NCBI GenBank assembly: GCA_030682495.1 | Contig: JAUXOC010000057.1 | Coordinates: 162,486 to 198,001 of the forward strand | Length of the DNA: 35,516 bases | Direction: 5' to 3' | Origin: Alphaproteobacteria bacterium | GTDB lineage: Bacteria; Pseudomonadota; Alphaproteobacteria; Micavibrionales; UBA2020 | Part shown: positions 8,318-18,166 of the stretch, one piece after another | How the letters are laid out: each line of letters starts with the position of its first letter | Numbering within the stretch: position 1 is the stretch's first letter | Made by a program: the position numbers and the translations under genes | The notes under the pieces: model-generated | Databases searched by the model: none | Told to the model about the DNA's origin: nothing | The model's input: only the letters and a program-made list of their open reading frames with translations

Positions 8318-10153
8318 TCAGCCCGCCGCTTTGACGGGGGCGTCGGCTTTCGCCTGCGGCTTGGGCAATTCCAGCTTGATATGCACATCGCGCAGCTGGT
8401 TGGGCTCTGCCTCGCTCGGTGCGCCCATCAGCAAGTCTTCCGCCTGCTGGTTCATGGGGAAGGCAATGACTTCGCGCACGTTCGGCTCGTCGGCCAGAAA
8501 CATGACCATGCGGTCGATACCAAAAGCGCAGCCGCCATGCGGCGGGGCGCCGAATTTAAAGGCGTTATACATGCCGCCAAATTTCGCCTGCACCGAGCCT
8601 TTGGGATAGCCCGCGATTTCAAAAGCCTTTTCCATCGCTTCGGGGATATGGTTGCGGATACCGCCCGATGCCAATTCGATACCGTTCAGCACGCAGTCAT
8701 ACTGCACGGCTTTGATGCTCAGCGGATCTTGCGTGTTCAGCGCCTCGAGGCCGCCTGCGGGCATAGAGAACGGGTTGTGCGAGAAGTCGACATTCCCCGT
8801 CTTGTCGTTGATTTCATACATCGGGAAATCGACGATCCAGCTGAAGATAAATTTCGATTTGTCGATGATGTCCATATCTTCGGCGATTTTGGTGCGTGCC
8901 TTGCCAGCCAGCGGCGCGGCCTTGGCCACCTGATCGCAGACAAAGAACACGGCATCGCCGTCCTCTGCGCCTGTGAGTTCCTTGAGCTTGGCTTGCGCGG
9001 CGGCGGGGATGAATTTGGCAATCGGGCCTTTTCCGTCGGCGCCTTCGAATACCACATAGCCAAGACCGACAGCGCCTTCGCTCTTCGCCCAGTCGTTGAG
9101 CTTGTCGAAGAAACTGCGCGGACGGTCGCCGACTTTGGGGGCGCGGATGGCGCGAACAACACCGCCTGCGGCAATCACGCCCTTGAAGGCTTTGAATTCC
9201 ACATCTTCGCGCGCAAAAACGTCGGTCACATCACAAATCACCAGCGGGTTGCGCAGGTCGGGCTTATCGTTGCCGTATTTCAGCATCGATTCATCGAACG
9301 GAATGCGGATGAACGGCGCGGGCGAGACGTCGAATTTCTTGCCGGTGAAGCTTGAAAACTCTTCGAAGACGCCGCCGATCACGCTTTCCATGACCGCGAA
9401 AATATCATCCTGCGTCACAAACGACATTTCCATGTCGAGCTGATAGAATTCGCCCGCCGTGCGGTCGGCGCGCGCGTCTTCGTCACGGAAGCACGGCGCA
9501 ATCTGGAAGTAACGGTCAAATCCCGACATCATGAGCAGCTGCTTGAACTGCTGCGGTGCTTGCGGCAGGGCATAGAATTTGCCCGGATGCAGGCGGGAGG
9601 GCACGAGGAAGTCACGCGCGCCTTCGGGCGACGAAGCCGTCAAAATCGGCGTCTGGAATTCGCGGAAACCTTCTTCGATCATGCGGCGGCGCAGGGACGA
9701 GACCACATCGCTGCGCAGAACAATGTTTTTGTGCAAAACATCGCGGCGCAGGTCGAGGAAGCGGTAGCGCAAACGCACCTCTTCGCCATAAGGCTCATCC
9801 GAATTGACCTGCAGCGGCAGCATGTCGTTGACAGGCGCGGAAAGCAGCGTGAAGTCCTTGACGCGCACTTCGATCTCGCCGGTCGGCAGATGTTTGTTGG
9901 CGGTTTCGGCCGTGCGCGCGACAACCTCGCCCGTGATGCAGATCACGTTTTCAAGGCGCAGTTTTTCAATCTCGGCAAAAACGGGGTTATCTGTATTGAT
10001 AACGCATTGCGTCAGGCCGTAATGATCGCGCAGATCGATAAAGAGCAGCCCGCCATGGTCGCGTTTGCGGTGGATCCAGCCGGAGATTTTAACGGTCTGG
10101 CCTTGGTCGGCAAGGCGAAGCTGGCCACAGGTATGGGAGCGATAGGCGTGCAT
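8318..10153 (-). CDS. aspS: Aspartyl-tRNA synthetase
   Basis: The 611-residue protein is a full bacterial-type class II AspRS. It has an N-terminal OB-fold anticodon-binding domain (about 1-110), motif 2 [10 protein letters not shown], the bacterial GAD insertion domain (about 285-430) and motif 3 GIDRMVM near the C-terminus. It charges tRNA-Asp. The OB-fold reads [19 protein letters not shown], with the His-Gly-Gly form typical of non-discriminating AspRS, which also charge tRNA-Asn for later amidation by GatCAB. E. coli, a discriminating type, has Leu-Gly-Ser there. An in-frame ATG eight codons upstream exists, but GAGGA six bases before 10153 favours this start. The flavoenzyme gene follows two bases after the stop. 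Confidence 0.97.
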   Translation of the reverse strand: MHAYRSHTCGQLRLADQGQTVKISGWIHRKRDHGGLLFIDLRDHYGLTQCVINTDNPVFAEIEKLRLENVICITGEVVARTAETANKHLPTGEIEVRVKDFTLLSAPVNDMLPLQVNSDEPYGEEVRLRYRFLDLRRDVLHKNIVLRSDVVSSLRRRMIEEGFREFQTPILTASSPEGARDFLVPSRLHPGKFYALPQAPQQFKQLLMMSGFDRYFQIAPCFRDEDARADRTAGEFYQLDMEMSFVTQDDIFAVMESVIGGVFEEFSSFTGKKFDVSPAPFIRIPFDESMLKYGNDKPDLRNPLVICDVTDVFAREDVEFKAFKGVIAAGGVVRAIRAPKVGDRPRSFFDKLNDWAKSEGAVGLGYVVFEGADGKGPIAKFIPAAAQAKLKELTGAEDGDAVFFVCDQVAKAAPLAGKARTKIAEDMDIIDKSKFIFSWIVDFPMYEINDKTGNVDFSHNPFSMPAGGLEALNTQDPLSIKAVQYDCVLNGIELASGGIRNHIPEAMEKAFEIAGYPKGSVQAKFGGMYNAFKFGAPPHGGCAFGIDRMVMFLADEPNVREVIAFPMNQQAEDLLMGAPSEAEPNQLRDVHIKLELPKPQAKADAPVKAAG

Positions 10154-10291
10154 GATATTCCTCTGGTTTTTGCGCAAAAATCCGGCCCGCCTGTCCCTTT
10201 GGAGCGTACGGGTTTATCCGGCTACGTTTTTAACAGAAACCAGCGGGGAAAACAAATGCTGCGGGATACGCTTATTTTTCGTAATTTGTAA

Positions 10292-11719
10292 CTACTTGTA
10301 TCCATAAACATTTAGATAGAAAATCCCGCTAATCGTCGCACCCTTGATGCTAAGGCCAAAGGGAGAGGCTTTGACAGTCAGGTCTGGCCGTGCCGTTCCG
10401 GCAGCAAGTGACAGCGGAGCTGTTTGGCGCACCGTGCAGAACAAGCGGCGGCGAGTGGAGAACGCCGGAACTTTCACGCAAAGAGAACCGGACCTGCCTA
10501 TACGCGCATCCTCAACCCGCACCGACCCAATGACCTCAGGATGTCCCTTCATTTCATGTACAAAACGCATCCCGCCATGCACGCTGGCAAAATAGGCGTA
10601 AAAAACAAGAGCCGCAAAGAAAGCCCCTTTTTCGAGCCCGCGCCAGCGCCGTGGCGTTTTTCTCAGTTCAGGCGGAATATACCCGTCGTTCTCGTAAGCA
10701 CGCCAGCGCAACAGTAGCATCATTCCGATCACGCCAGCAAAGGCTGCGCCGGCCATGATGGCATCGTCAGACGCAACAAAAGACCGCGGCACGTAAAGTC
10801 CGTAAAGCCCCGCGCCCAATATTACCACCACAACCAACGTCCAAAGCAGGATACTAAGAATGCCTCGCCAGAGAGGTACTCTTATTTGCTCCGGCGGCGT
10901 GTACGTTACAGCCCCGCTTTGACGTAAGATTTCTTCCATCTTCGGCAAAAGACGCGTCAGTCGCCGTTCCTGAATACGATGCATATACCTTAGAGAAGGT
11001 CGCGCAGCAGGGTGGCGGCGATAAAAATTCTCGTGTTTTATCGCTGCTTTCTCCCGCGAACGGCGTGCATAAAACCAAAGGAAGCAAATCAAAATCCCCG
11101 CCCCCATCATCAAACCGGCCGATTGCCAGCTCCCCTCTCCATCTCGCTGCGCAAGTGCAAAAGAAAACAGGATAAGAAGCGGGCCGAAAATAGGCGCCAG
11201 TTCGGCGAGAATCCGCAAACGCGCATGGCTTGTGCGCACAACTTTATATTCATCCATGAGCATCTGCTTTTCTTCCACGCCTTTGTCCACAAAGGCCGTT
11301 TCGATCGACGGCAGTGACGGCTTTTTCGGCACAGCTGACTTCGACGTCTCGTAAAGCGCCCATATGCCGCTAGCCCACGCAAGGGCGTACAAAGTGCCGA
11401 GCGGAAAAAATAAAATGCCGCCCGACAGCACAATCAGCCCGAGAATTGCTACGTTCATGCTCCACGTAATCACCCGCATCAGGCCGTATAAAAAACCGAA
11501 GGGCGTCCCCGCCCCTGCCCGCCCGCGCCATGCCACCGCAACGTTCATAAAATGCATGAAACCCAGAAAGCAAAACACGACAGCCAAATTCTGCGTTTTT
11601 TCGGCCGACACGAAAAGAAGCGCAAGCAGGCAGACCAGCAGACAGGGTAGATTGAACAGTGTGGCTATAAAAACCACATGCCTTGATAGCAGCCTTGCTT
11701 CCTGCTTCAAATTTGACAC
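10292..11719 (-). CDS. Polytopic membrane protein of unknown function
   Basis: I do not recognise this 475-residue protein. It has about eight or nine hydrophobic segments: near 15-40, 45-65, 80-125 (two), 170-190, 200-220, 285-310, 318-338 and 362-385. A basic cytoplasmic-looking stretch (about 220-285, rich in Arg) and a C-terminal region of about 90 residues outside the membrane follow (ARIGRSGSLCVKVPAF... KASPFGLSIKGATISG). The C-terminal part has a beta-rich look and two Cys. The start is GTG at 11719, with GAGAGG about nine bases upstream; no ATG near it fits better. It lies 138 bases upstream of aspS on the same strand and is divergent from rnd. Its G+C content appears lower than its neighbours. 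Confidence 0.7.
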   Translation of the reverse strand: MSNLKQEARLLSRHVVFIATLFNLPCLLVCLLALLFVSAEKTQNLAVVFCFLGFMHFMNVAVAWRGRAGAGTPFGFLYGLMRVITWSMNVAILGLIVLSGGILFFPLGTLYALAWASGIWALYETSKSAVPKKPSLPSIETAFVDKGVEEKQMLMDEYKVVRTSHARLRILAELAPIFGPLLILFSFALAQRDGEGSWQSAGLMMGAGILICFLWFYARRSREKAAIKHENFYRRHPAARPSLRYMHRIQERRLTRLLPKMEEILRQSGAVTYTPPEQIRVPLWRGILSILLWTLVVVVILGAGLYGLYVPRSFVASDDAIMAGAAFAGVIGMMLLLRWRAYENDGYIPPELRKTPRRWRGLEKGAFFAALVFYAYFASVHGGMRFVHEMKGHPEVIGSVRVEDARIGRSGSLCVKVPAFSTRRRLFCTVRQTAPLSLAAGTARPDLTVKASPFGLSIKGATISGIFYLNVYGYK

Positions 11720-11793
11720 CTGCCTAAGCCTCTCGCTTTTCCTTGAAATACCCTATGGCAAAACCATCGGTTTTGGATTATTTTAAATCCAGC

Positions 11794-12951
11794 ATGACAC
11801 TCATCACAACCACAAAAGACCTCAAGTCTCTCTGCACGCGGCTTAAAAAATCGGCCTTTGTGACGGTCGATACCGAATTTATCCGTGAAAAGACCTATTG
11901 GCCGCATCTGTGCCTGATTCAGGTCTGCGGCGACGACGAGGAGCCCTATGCCATCGACCCGCTGGCCGAAGGCATCGACCTTGCCCCGTTTTACGAGGTG
12001 ATGCAGGACAAAAAAGTCCAGAAAGTCTTCCATGCCTGCCGTCAGGACCTTGAAATTTTCTTCACCGAAAACGGCAAGCTGCCCAGCCCCGTTTTCGACA
12101 CCCAGATCGCCGCCATGGTCTGCGGCTTTGGGGAGCAGGTGAGCTATGAAGTGCTCGTCAATACGCTGGCCAAAAAACAGATTGATAAATCAAGCCGCTT
12201 CACCGACTGGGCCGCGCGGCCGCTGACGTCCAAGCAGCTGAAATACGCGCTGGCCGATGTCACGCATCTGCGCAAGATTTACATCAAGCTGACTGAGAAG
12301 CTGGAGAAAATGGGCCGCACGTCGTGGATCCGCGACGAAATGAAAGGCCTGATGGACAAGAGCCTTTACCTGACCAAGCCCGAAGAAGCCTGGGAGCGTA
12401 TCCGCATCCCCAACCACAAACCGCGCACGCTGTGTATTTTGCAGGAAATCGCGGCATGGCGCGAAACGCTGGCCCAGCAGAACGATGTGCCGCGCGGCCG
12501 CATCCTCAAAGACGAAGCACTGGCCGAAATCGCCACGCACCCGCCCACCAATAACGAAGCGCTCAATAAAATGCGCAACGTGCATCAGGGGTTTGGCAAT
12601 AGCGAGCGCGGCAAAAGCCTGCTGGAAGCCGTCAAGCGCGGCATGGAAGCCGATGTCGACAACTGCCCGAAGTGGGAGCCGCGCGCCGCCTTCCCGCCCG
12701 GCATCGCGCCGACCATCGACCTTTTGCGCGTGCTGTTGAAACTGAAATGCGAAAACGAACAGGTGGCGGCAAAACTACTTTGTACCGCCGCCGAGCTGGA
12801 GATGATTGCCGCCTATGGCAAGGAATCGAAAGTGCCCGCCATGTCCGGCTGGCGGTTCAAAATTTTCGGCAAGGAAGCCCTTGCCCTGCGCGAAGGCAAA
12901 GTTGCAATCGGCGTCGAAAACAGCCGCTTGAAGCTGGTCAAGACGGGTTAG
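11794..12951 (+). CDS. rnd: Ribonuclease D
   Basis: A 385-residue 3'-5' exoribonuclease that trims tRNA precursors. The DEDDy catalytic set is visible: Asp26 and Glu28 (VDTEF), Asp85 (CRQDLEIF), and Tyr151 with Asp155 (YALADV). An HRDC domain follows (about 205-285) and a second helical domain fills the C-terminus. The start is uncertain. MTLITTTKDL at 11794 aligns with the usual start of alphaproteobacterial homologues, but an in-frame ATG at 11755 and a TTG at 11743 exist and none has a clear ribosome-binding site. The gene is divergent from the membrane-protein gene and convergent with ppx. Confidence 0.93.
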   Translation: MTLITTTKDLKSLCTRLKKSAFVTVDTEFIREKTYWPHLCLIQVCGDDEEPYAIDPLAEGIDLAPFYEVMQDKKVQKVFHACRQDLEIFFTENGKLPSPVFDTQIAAMVCGFGEQVSYEVLVNTLAKKQIDKSSRFTDWAARPLTSKQLKYALADVTHLRKIYIKLTEKLEKMGRTSWIRDEMKGLMDKSLYLTKPEEAWERIRIPNHKPRTLCILQEIAAWRETLAQQNDVPRGRILKDEALAEIATHPPTNNEALNKMRNVHQGFGNSERGKSLLEAVKRGMEADVDNCPKWEPRAAFPPGIAPTIDLLRVLLKLKCENEQVAAKLLCTAAELEMIAAYGKESKVPAMSGWRFKIFGKEALALREGKVAIGVENSRLKLVKTG

Positions 12952-12974
12952 ACGTCCCTCCACTCTTGCCCCCC

Positions 12975-13000
12975 GTCATACCGGCGCAGGCCGGTATGAC
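12975..13000. repeat. Palindromic repeat unit between rnd and ppx
   Basis: GTCATACCGGC (12975-12985) is a perfect 11-base inverted repeat of GCCGGTATGAC (12990-13000) around GCAG. The same core, CCGGCGCAGGCCGG, occurs at 15102-15183. It lies between convergent genes and could act as a transcript-end hairpin. There is no T run after it. Confidence 0.8.
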
Positions 13001-13034
13001 AAGGTACGTACTTCAACGGGAGAATCACCAAACT

Positions 13035-14519
13035 TTATTCTGCCGCCACGCGGCAGGCACGGCCGAGCATTTCGGCGAGGTCTTTCATTGCCTCGTCAAT
13101 CACCGCCGCATGCAGCCCTGCCGATTTTTGGCCAAGGTGCAGCACGACCTGATCTTCCGTCATCTCCAGACGCGACCCCGCAAGCAAGCTCAGCGCGCCA
13201 CCCGTGAGAAGATAGGCCACACGCATGCCCAGTCCCGCGACAATCGCCAGCATGATGCCTTCTTCGGTTAAAATCTTGCGCGCCGTGCGGGCGGCGTCTT
13301 CGATACCCGTGCCGCCATAGCGCACGTAATTGGCCAGCGCCAAAAAAGCCCGCCCTGTATGGTCGATGCCGTAAAGCGGCAACAGCAAAATACGCTCGAA
13401 CGCATGCAGCGCCTGATAATCTTCGTGTTCAAACCAGCCGGTATCGCTGAGCAGGCAAGCGGCTTCCAGATGGCGGAAAAAAGCCGCCTCCTGCCCCGCA
13501 AACAACGGCGTCAGCCATGCGGCCATGCGGGCAAAAGATTTCACATCGTCAAAGCGGCTGATTTTCAGCGCGACCTTGCGGCAGCTGGCGATGAGCGCAT
13601 CCTGTTTTTGCACCGCGGGTGGCAGCGCGTCATAGATCGCACCTTCACGCAGGCCGGTTGCCGAGAAAATCACCCGCGCCGGCTGCATTTTCTCCAGAAC
13701 GCAGGCCAGCGCCAGCGCCGCCGCACCCATATCCTGCACGCGCTTTTTCGACAGCCCCGCCGTTTTTTCGAGCGAGGCGACGCTCTGCTGCGCCATCAGC
13801 TGCGCAAATTCCAGCGCCTGCGCACCGGTCAATGTATATTGATCCATGACTTTGAGCGGATGATCCGTCATACGGATATGTGTCTTGGCCATCGCCCGCC
13901 ATGACCCGCCAAGCGCGTAAAAATCGCCCCCGGCGCCCTTGGCGATAAAATCGGCCTTTGCCAGCTGCGCCTCTACCAAGCTGCGCTGCGCGGTGCGGTC
14001 TTCGGCAGCGTGCAGGCGGTGGGATCCGACCGGCAGACTCTGTTTGTGCTTCACGCGGTTGTTTTCGACATGGATCAGCTCCAGCGAACCACCGCCGAAA
14101 TCGCCGATCATCCCGCGCGAGCCAAGCCCGTTCATCATCACGCCGATGGCCGAGAGCCGCGCCTCTTCTTCCCCGTCAATGACGCGGATTTTAAGCCCGT
14201 ATTTTTTCTGCACCGCCGCAATAAAATCCGGCCCGTCGGCGGCATCTCGCAGCGCGGCAGTGGCCACGGCCATAACTGTGCCGATTTTCATCGCACCGAT
14301 CAAGGCGGCGAAACGGGCGATGCTCTGCATCGCTTTCTCCACGCCCTCGGCATTCAAACGCCCTGTCTTGCCCAGATCGGCTCCCAGACTGCACAGGTCG
14401 CGTTCATTATGTATTTTCACGGGGACGCGGTTCATACCGTCGTAAACCACCAGACGCACAGCGTTAGAGCCGATATCCAGCACGGCGACATAATCTCTGG
14501 TAGAGGCGGCTTCCGGCAT
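13035..14519 (-). CDS. ppx: Exopolyphosphatase, Ppx/GppA family
   Basis: The 494-residue protein has the ASKHA phosphatase fold: a first phosphate-binding loop VLDIGSNAVRLVVYD (about 13-27), IDGEEEARLSAIG with the catalytic Glu region, and the second loop MIGDFGGGSLELI. A C-terminal HD-like helical domain (about 310-490) is typical of the longer Ppx form. It removes terminal phosphate from polyphosphate and may also cleave pppGpp, so it can touch both phosphate storage and the stringent response. GAGAGAG repeats lie upstream of the ATG. It is divergent from the SixA-like gene with a 62-base shared promoter region. Confidence 0.92.
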   Translation of the reverse strand: MPEAASTRDYVAVLDIGSNAVRLVVYDGMNRVPVKIHNERDLCSLGADLGKTGRLNAEGVEKAMQSIARFAALIGAMKIGTVMAVATAALRDAADGPDFIAAVQKKYGLKIRVIDGEEEARLSAIGVMMNGLGSRGMIGDFGGGSLELIHVENNRVKHKQSLPVGSHRLHAAEDRTAQRSLVEAQLAKADFIAKGAGGDFYALGGSWRAMAKTHIRMTDHPLKVMDQYTLTGAQALEFAQLMAQQSVASLEKTAGLSKKRVQDMGAAALALACVLEKMQPARVIFSATGLREGAIYDALPPAVQKQDALIASCRKVALKISRFDDVKSFARMAAWLTPLFAGQEAAFFRHLEAACLLSDTGWFEHEDYQALHAFERILLLPLYGIDHTGRAFLALANYVRYGGTGIEDAARTARKILTEEGIMLAIVAGLGMRVAYLLTGGALSLLAGSRLEMTEDQVVLHLGQKSAGLHAAVIDEAMKDLAEMLGRACRVAAE

Positions 14520-14581
14520 GACAACACTCTCTCTCTGCGCTACTCTCTCATTCTATAGGAAATAACGCCGGACAAGGTCAA

Positions 14582-15091
14582 ATGAAAACGCTTTATCTCT
14601 TACGCCATGCCGAAGCGGAAGGCGGCAGCAGCCTCGCCGATGGCGACCACGGCCGCGTGCTGTCCATCCGCGGGCGCGCCGAAGGGCGCGAGGTTGGCCG
14701 TTTCATGAAAGAACACGGCATGGTGCCGGAATTTATCCTCGCCTCCGACGCGCTGCGCACCATGTCCACCGCGCGGCTGGTGGCGGAGGAAATTTTCGGC
14801 GACCGCAAAAGTCCGATCACCAGCCGGTTTGACCGCGCGCTCTATCTGGCACCCGCCGATGCGCTGCTGGGGCATGTGCAGGACGTCACCGGCAAGCTCG
14901 ACCGCCTGCTGCTCGTCGCGCATAACCCGGGCGTGCTGGAACTGGCGCTGCATCTGGCTGGCACAAAAGCCCTCGCCTTTGAAGGCTTTGCGCCCGCAAC
15001 GCTGGCTGTGTTTGAAATCGATACCGACGACTGGGCGCTGATGGATGCGGGAAATACCCGATTAACCGCGCATTTTACGCCGGTGTTTTAA
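14582..15091 (+). CDS. Histidine phosphatase, SixA-like
   Basis: The 169-residue protein is a branch-2-size histidine phosphatase. The RHG motif is LLRHAEAE (Arg8, His9 as phospho-acceptor), the second Arg is Arg59 (SDALRT), and the second His is His114 in LLVAHNPGVLEL. The length and the RHAEAE form match SixA, which removes phosphate from the His of phosphotransfer proteins; other phospho-substrates are possible. AAGG about five bases before the ATG supports the start. It is divergent from ppx and convergent with priA. Confidence 0.87.
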   Translation: MKTLYLLRHAEAEGGSSLADGDHGRVLSIRGRAEGREVGRFMKEHGMVPEFILASDALRTMSTARLVAEEIFGDRKSPITSRFDRALYLAPADALLGHVQDVTGKLDRLLLVAHNPGVLELALHLAGTKALAFEGFAPATLAVFEIDTDDWALMDAGNTRLTAHFTPVF

Positions 15092-15101
15092 CAAGCAAGA
15101 C

Positions 15102-15183
15102 GTCACACCGGCGCAGGCCGGTGTCCAGTACCTGCCGCACTGCTTGCCGAGAGCTTCTGGATTCCGGCCTGCGCCGGAATGAC
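15102..15183. repeat. Composite palindromic repeat (two facing units) between sixA-like gene and priA
   Basis: Two copies of the same unit face each other. The left copy starts GTCACACCGGCGCAGGCCGG (15102 onward) and continues GTGTCCAG. The right copy (about 15155-15183) is its reverse complement with AATTCC-type arms: its other strand reads GTCATTCCGGCGCAGGCCGG, then AATCCAG. Each unit folds on itself, and the two units can also pair with each other over about 80 bases. This is the layout of REP-doublet (REPIN) or dRS3-like elements. It lies between convergent genes, like the copy at 12975. Confidence 0.8.
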
Positions 15184-15195
15184 GTTGTAGGAATT

Positions 15196-17436
15196 TCAGA
15201 AAAAACTCTGCGGGTCGATATCGACTTTGAGCTGGATACTTGATCCTGTCTTCACGCCGTCCAGCCATTCGGCCAGATAATTTTGCATGTTCACATCGCG
15301 CCCGCTGCGGATGAGAAAGCGGCGGCGGTGCTTGCCGCGCAAAAACGCCAGCGGCGCGGGCGCGGGGCCCAGCACGCGGATATCATCATAACGCGGCGCG
15401 CGCTGCGCAAGGGCGCGGCAAAACTGGTCGAGCTTCATTTCATCCGGTGATTGCAAAATCAGCGCGGCGAGCTTGCCGAACGGCGGCATGCCCGCGCGTT
15501 CCCGCTCCCGCCCTTCGGCGGCCAGAAAGGCATCGCGGTCGCCTGCGGCCAAGGCACGAATAACGTTTTGCTCCGGCATATAGGTTTGCAAAAAGACGCG
15601 CCCCGGCAGTGCGCCGCGCCCCGCGCGTCCCGATACCTGCTGCAAAAGCTGAAAGGTACGTTCGCCCGCGCGCAAATCACCGCCCGACAAGCCCAGATCG
15701 GCATCGACAACACCAACCAGCGTCAGCGCAGGGAAATGGTGTCCCTTGGCGACAATCTGTGTGCCGATGATAATATCCACTTCGCGGTTCTCGATTTGTG
15801 TAATCGCGCCGCGGATCATATTCGCACTGCCTGTGATATCGCTGGCCAGCACCAGCGTACGCGCATCGGGCAATATTTCCTGTATTTCTTCCTGTATCCG
15901 CTCCACGCCGGGGCCGCAGGCGGCGAAACTGCCTTCGTCGCTGCAAGACGGACAGGCCTGCGGCATCTTTTGGCTAAATCCGCAGTGGTGGCATTGCAGA
16001 CGGCTATGGCGGCGATGTTCGACCAGCCATGCCGTGCAGGACGGACATTGAAACCGGTGGCCACACGTACGGCATAGCGTCAGCGGTGCATAGCCGCGGC
16101 GGTTGAGGAATAAAAGGGATTGCTCCCCCGCGGCCAGCGTTTTCGCAATGGCATCGGCAAGCGGCGGTGAAATAAATTTCTGCCGCGCCGGCGCATCGCG
16201 GCGCAGATCGACCACCTGCATTGACGGCATCGCCGCACCACCAAAACGCGAGGGCAGATGCAGATAGGCATATTTGCCCGCCCGCACATTTGTCATGGTT
16301 TCAAGCGATGGCGTCGCAGAGACCAGCACCACCGGAAATTCCCCCAGCCGCGCCCGCAAAACAGCCATGTCGCGCGCGTGGTACAGCACGCCTTCTTCCT
16401 GTTTGTAAGACGCGTCGTGTTCTTCATCGACAACAATCACGCCCAGATCGGCAAAGGGCAGAAACAAGGCCGAGCGTGCGCCGATGACGACTTTGGTGCG
16501 CCCCTCTGCCACACCTTGCCAGACCAGACGCCGCTGCGCTGCGGGCACTTCGGAATGCCAGATGGCGGGCGCTGTGCCGAACCGCCGCGCAAAGCGGTCC
16601 ATAAACTGCGCCGACAACGAAATTTCCGGCAGCAGCACCAGCGCCTGCCGCCCTTGCGCCAGCGCGGCGGCCACGGCTTCGAAATAAACCTCGGTCTTGC
16701 CCGAACCGGTCACGCCATCCAGCAAGACGGCGGCAAATTTTTTCTGCCCGGCGATATCGCGCAGCGCTTCGGCGGCGGCGGCCTGTGCCTCGGTAAAATC
16801 CAGCTTGGGCGGCGACAGATCGACCACACGGCACGGCACAGGCGCGGCGACCGATGCGGTTTTGATAACACCCGTGGCCGCCATGGCGCGCACAACGGCA
16901 GGCGTGCAGCCGACCATCGCCGCAATTTCAGCACCGCGGCGCGGCACGCCGTCTGACAGGACATCGATAATTTTCTGGCGGTGCGCGCCAGCCTTGCGCG
17001 GCGGCAGTGCCACCACATCGCCCAGCGTATAGGCCGGCACGGTTTTCGGCGGCGTCAGGGCATCCGGCGCGCTCAGTGACATTTTCAATACCGCGCCCAT
17101 ATCGGCCATCGTATAGCGCGCGGTGCGCTCCAGAAAATTGCGGTGGACATCGGGCATCGGCGGGCAGGACGTGTAGACCTCGCGGATATGTTTCAATTTT
17201 GCCGGATCGACAGCGGCATCGGGGGCAGATAAAGACCAGACAACTCCCGCGGTATCGCGTTTGCCGAAAGGTACACTTACATAATCCCCCGCTGCGGCGT
17301 CCATGCCCTCCGGCAGCAAGTAGTCATAGGCGCGCGCCAGCGGCAAAGGCACCAGAACCTGCACCCGCCGCCCCGTTTCCACCCTTGGCGCGGACGGGTT
17401 TTCCGGCGATAAAAAACTGGATTGAGACATACCCAT
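15196..17436 (-). CDS. priA: Primosomal protein N', replication restart helicase PriA
   Basis: The 746-residue superfamily 2 helicase restarts stalled replication forks. Visible parts are the N-terminal 3'-DNA-binding domain (about 20-125), a winged-helix region (about 150-195), Walker A GVTGSGKT (241-248), DEEH box (337-340) and eight zinc-binding cysteines (455, 458, 464, 467, 482, 485, 495, 498). Helicase motif V/VI ([21 protein letters not shown]) is near the C-terminal third. The open frame runs on for 150 codons upstream, but that part is antisense to the transaldolase gene. The real start is ATG 17436 (MGMSQ) or 17430; the ribosome-binding site is weak for both. It is divergent from the transaldolase gene. 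Confidence 0.96.
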   Translation of the reverse strand: MGMSQSSFLSPENPSAPRVETGRRVQVLVPLPLARAYDYLLPEGMDAAAGDYVSVPFGKRDTAGVVWSLSAPDAAVDPAKLKHIREVYTSCPPMPDVHRNFLERTARYTMADMGAVLKMSLSAPDALTPPKTVPAYTLGDVVALPPRKAGAHRQKIIDVLSDGVPRRGAEIAAMVGCTPAVVRAMAATGVIKTASVAAPVPCRVVDLSPPKLDFTEAQAAAAEALRDIAGQKKFAAVLLDGVTGSGKTEVYFEAVAAALAQGRQALVLLPEISLSAQFMDRFARRFGTAPAIWHSEVPAAQRRLVWQGVAEGRTKVVIGARSALFLPFADLGVIVVDEEHDASYKQEEGVLYHARDMAVLRARLGEFPVVLVSATPSLETMTNVRAGKYAYLHLPSRFGGAAMPSMQVVDLRRDAPARQKFISPPLADAIAKTLAAGEQSLLFLNRRGYAPLTLCRTCGHRFQCPSCTAWLVEHRRHSRLQCHHCGFSQKMPQACPSCSDEGSFAACGPGVERIQEEIQEILPDARTLVLASDITGSANMIRGAITQIENREVDIIIGTQIVAKGHHFPALTLVGVVDADLGLSGGDLRAGERTFQLLQQVSGRAGRGALPGRVFLQTYMPEQNVIRALAAGDRDAFLAAEGRERERAGMPPFGKLAALILQSPDEMKLDQFCRALAQRAPRYDDIRVLGPAPAPLAFLRGKHRRRFLIRSGRDVNMQNYLAEWLDGVKTGSSIQLKVDIDPQSFF

Positions 17437-17476
17437 CAGATACACTAAGTCCGGTTCAAATGAAAGGGACGCCACC

Positions 17477-18145
17477 ATGAAATTCTTCGTCGACACCGCC
17501 GATATTGCCGAAATCAAAGACTTAGCCTCGACAGGTCTTCTGGACGGCGTCACCACCAACCCGTCACTGGTCGCCAAATCGGGCGCCAAAAACTTTATCG
17601 CCCTGATCGAAGAGATCTGCGGCGTGGTCGACGGCCCCGTCAGCGCGGAAGTCGCCGCGACGGATTTCGCGACGATGCTGAAAGAAGGCAAACGCCTTGC
17701 TAAAATCGCCAAGAACGTTGCGGTCAAAGTGCCGCTGACGCCCGATGGCCTGAAAGTCTGCAAGGCACTGTCCGATGATGGCACGATGGTCAACGTCACA
17801 CTGTGCTTTTCCGCTGCGCAGGCGATCCTTGCCGCCAAAGCCGGCGCAACGTTTGTTTCCCCCTTCGTCGGCCGTCTGGACGACATCGGGCAAGACGGGC
17901 TTGGCCTGATTTCCGAGATCGTGGAGATTTATAACCAATATCCGACGATTGAAACCGAAGTGCTGGTCGCATCGGTGCGCAACCCCATCCATCTGGTTGA
18001 ATCGGCGAAAATGGGCGCGCATGTAGCGACCATCCCGCCAGCGGTCATCCGCCAGCTCTACAGCCACCCGCTGACCGACCGCGGGCTTGAAGCCTTCGTC
18101 TCCGACTGGGCGAAGACGGGCCAGAGCATCCTCGACGCCGCCTGA
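17477..18145 (+). CDS. Transaldolase, small (fructose-6-phosphate aldolase-like) type
   Basis: The 222-residue protein is of the short TalC/MipB type: [13 protein letters not shown] start, TTNPSL, Schiff-base Lys84 in [13 protein letters not shown], and SPFVGRLDD. It transfers a dihydroxyacetone unit in the non-oxidative pentose phosphate pathway; a fructose-6-phosphate aldolase activity cannot be excluded. The start is well supported by AAAGGGA seven bases upstream. DUF484 and xerC follow on the same strand with a 21-base gap and then an overlap, so the three form a likely operon. Confidence 0.95.
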   Translation: MKFFVDTADIAEIKDLASTGLLDGVTTNPSLVAKSGAKNFIALIEEICGVVDGPVSAEVAATDFATMLKEGKRLAKIAKNVAVKVPLTPDGLKVCKALSDDGTMVNVTLCFSAAQAILAAKAGATFVSPFVGRLDDIGQDGLGLISEIVEIYNQYPTIETEVLVASVRNPIHLVESAKMGAHVATIPPAVIRQLYSHPLTDRGLEAFVSDWAKTGQSILDAA

Positions 18146-18166
18146 GACAAGGGAAATGCGAAAGCG

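Noticed and set aside
17437-17886. 150-codon N-terminal extension of priA
   Set aside because: It is entirely antisense to the start of the transaldolase gene, has no family similarity, and PriA homologues begin near MSQSSF.
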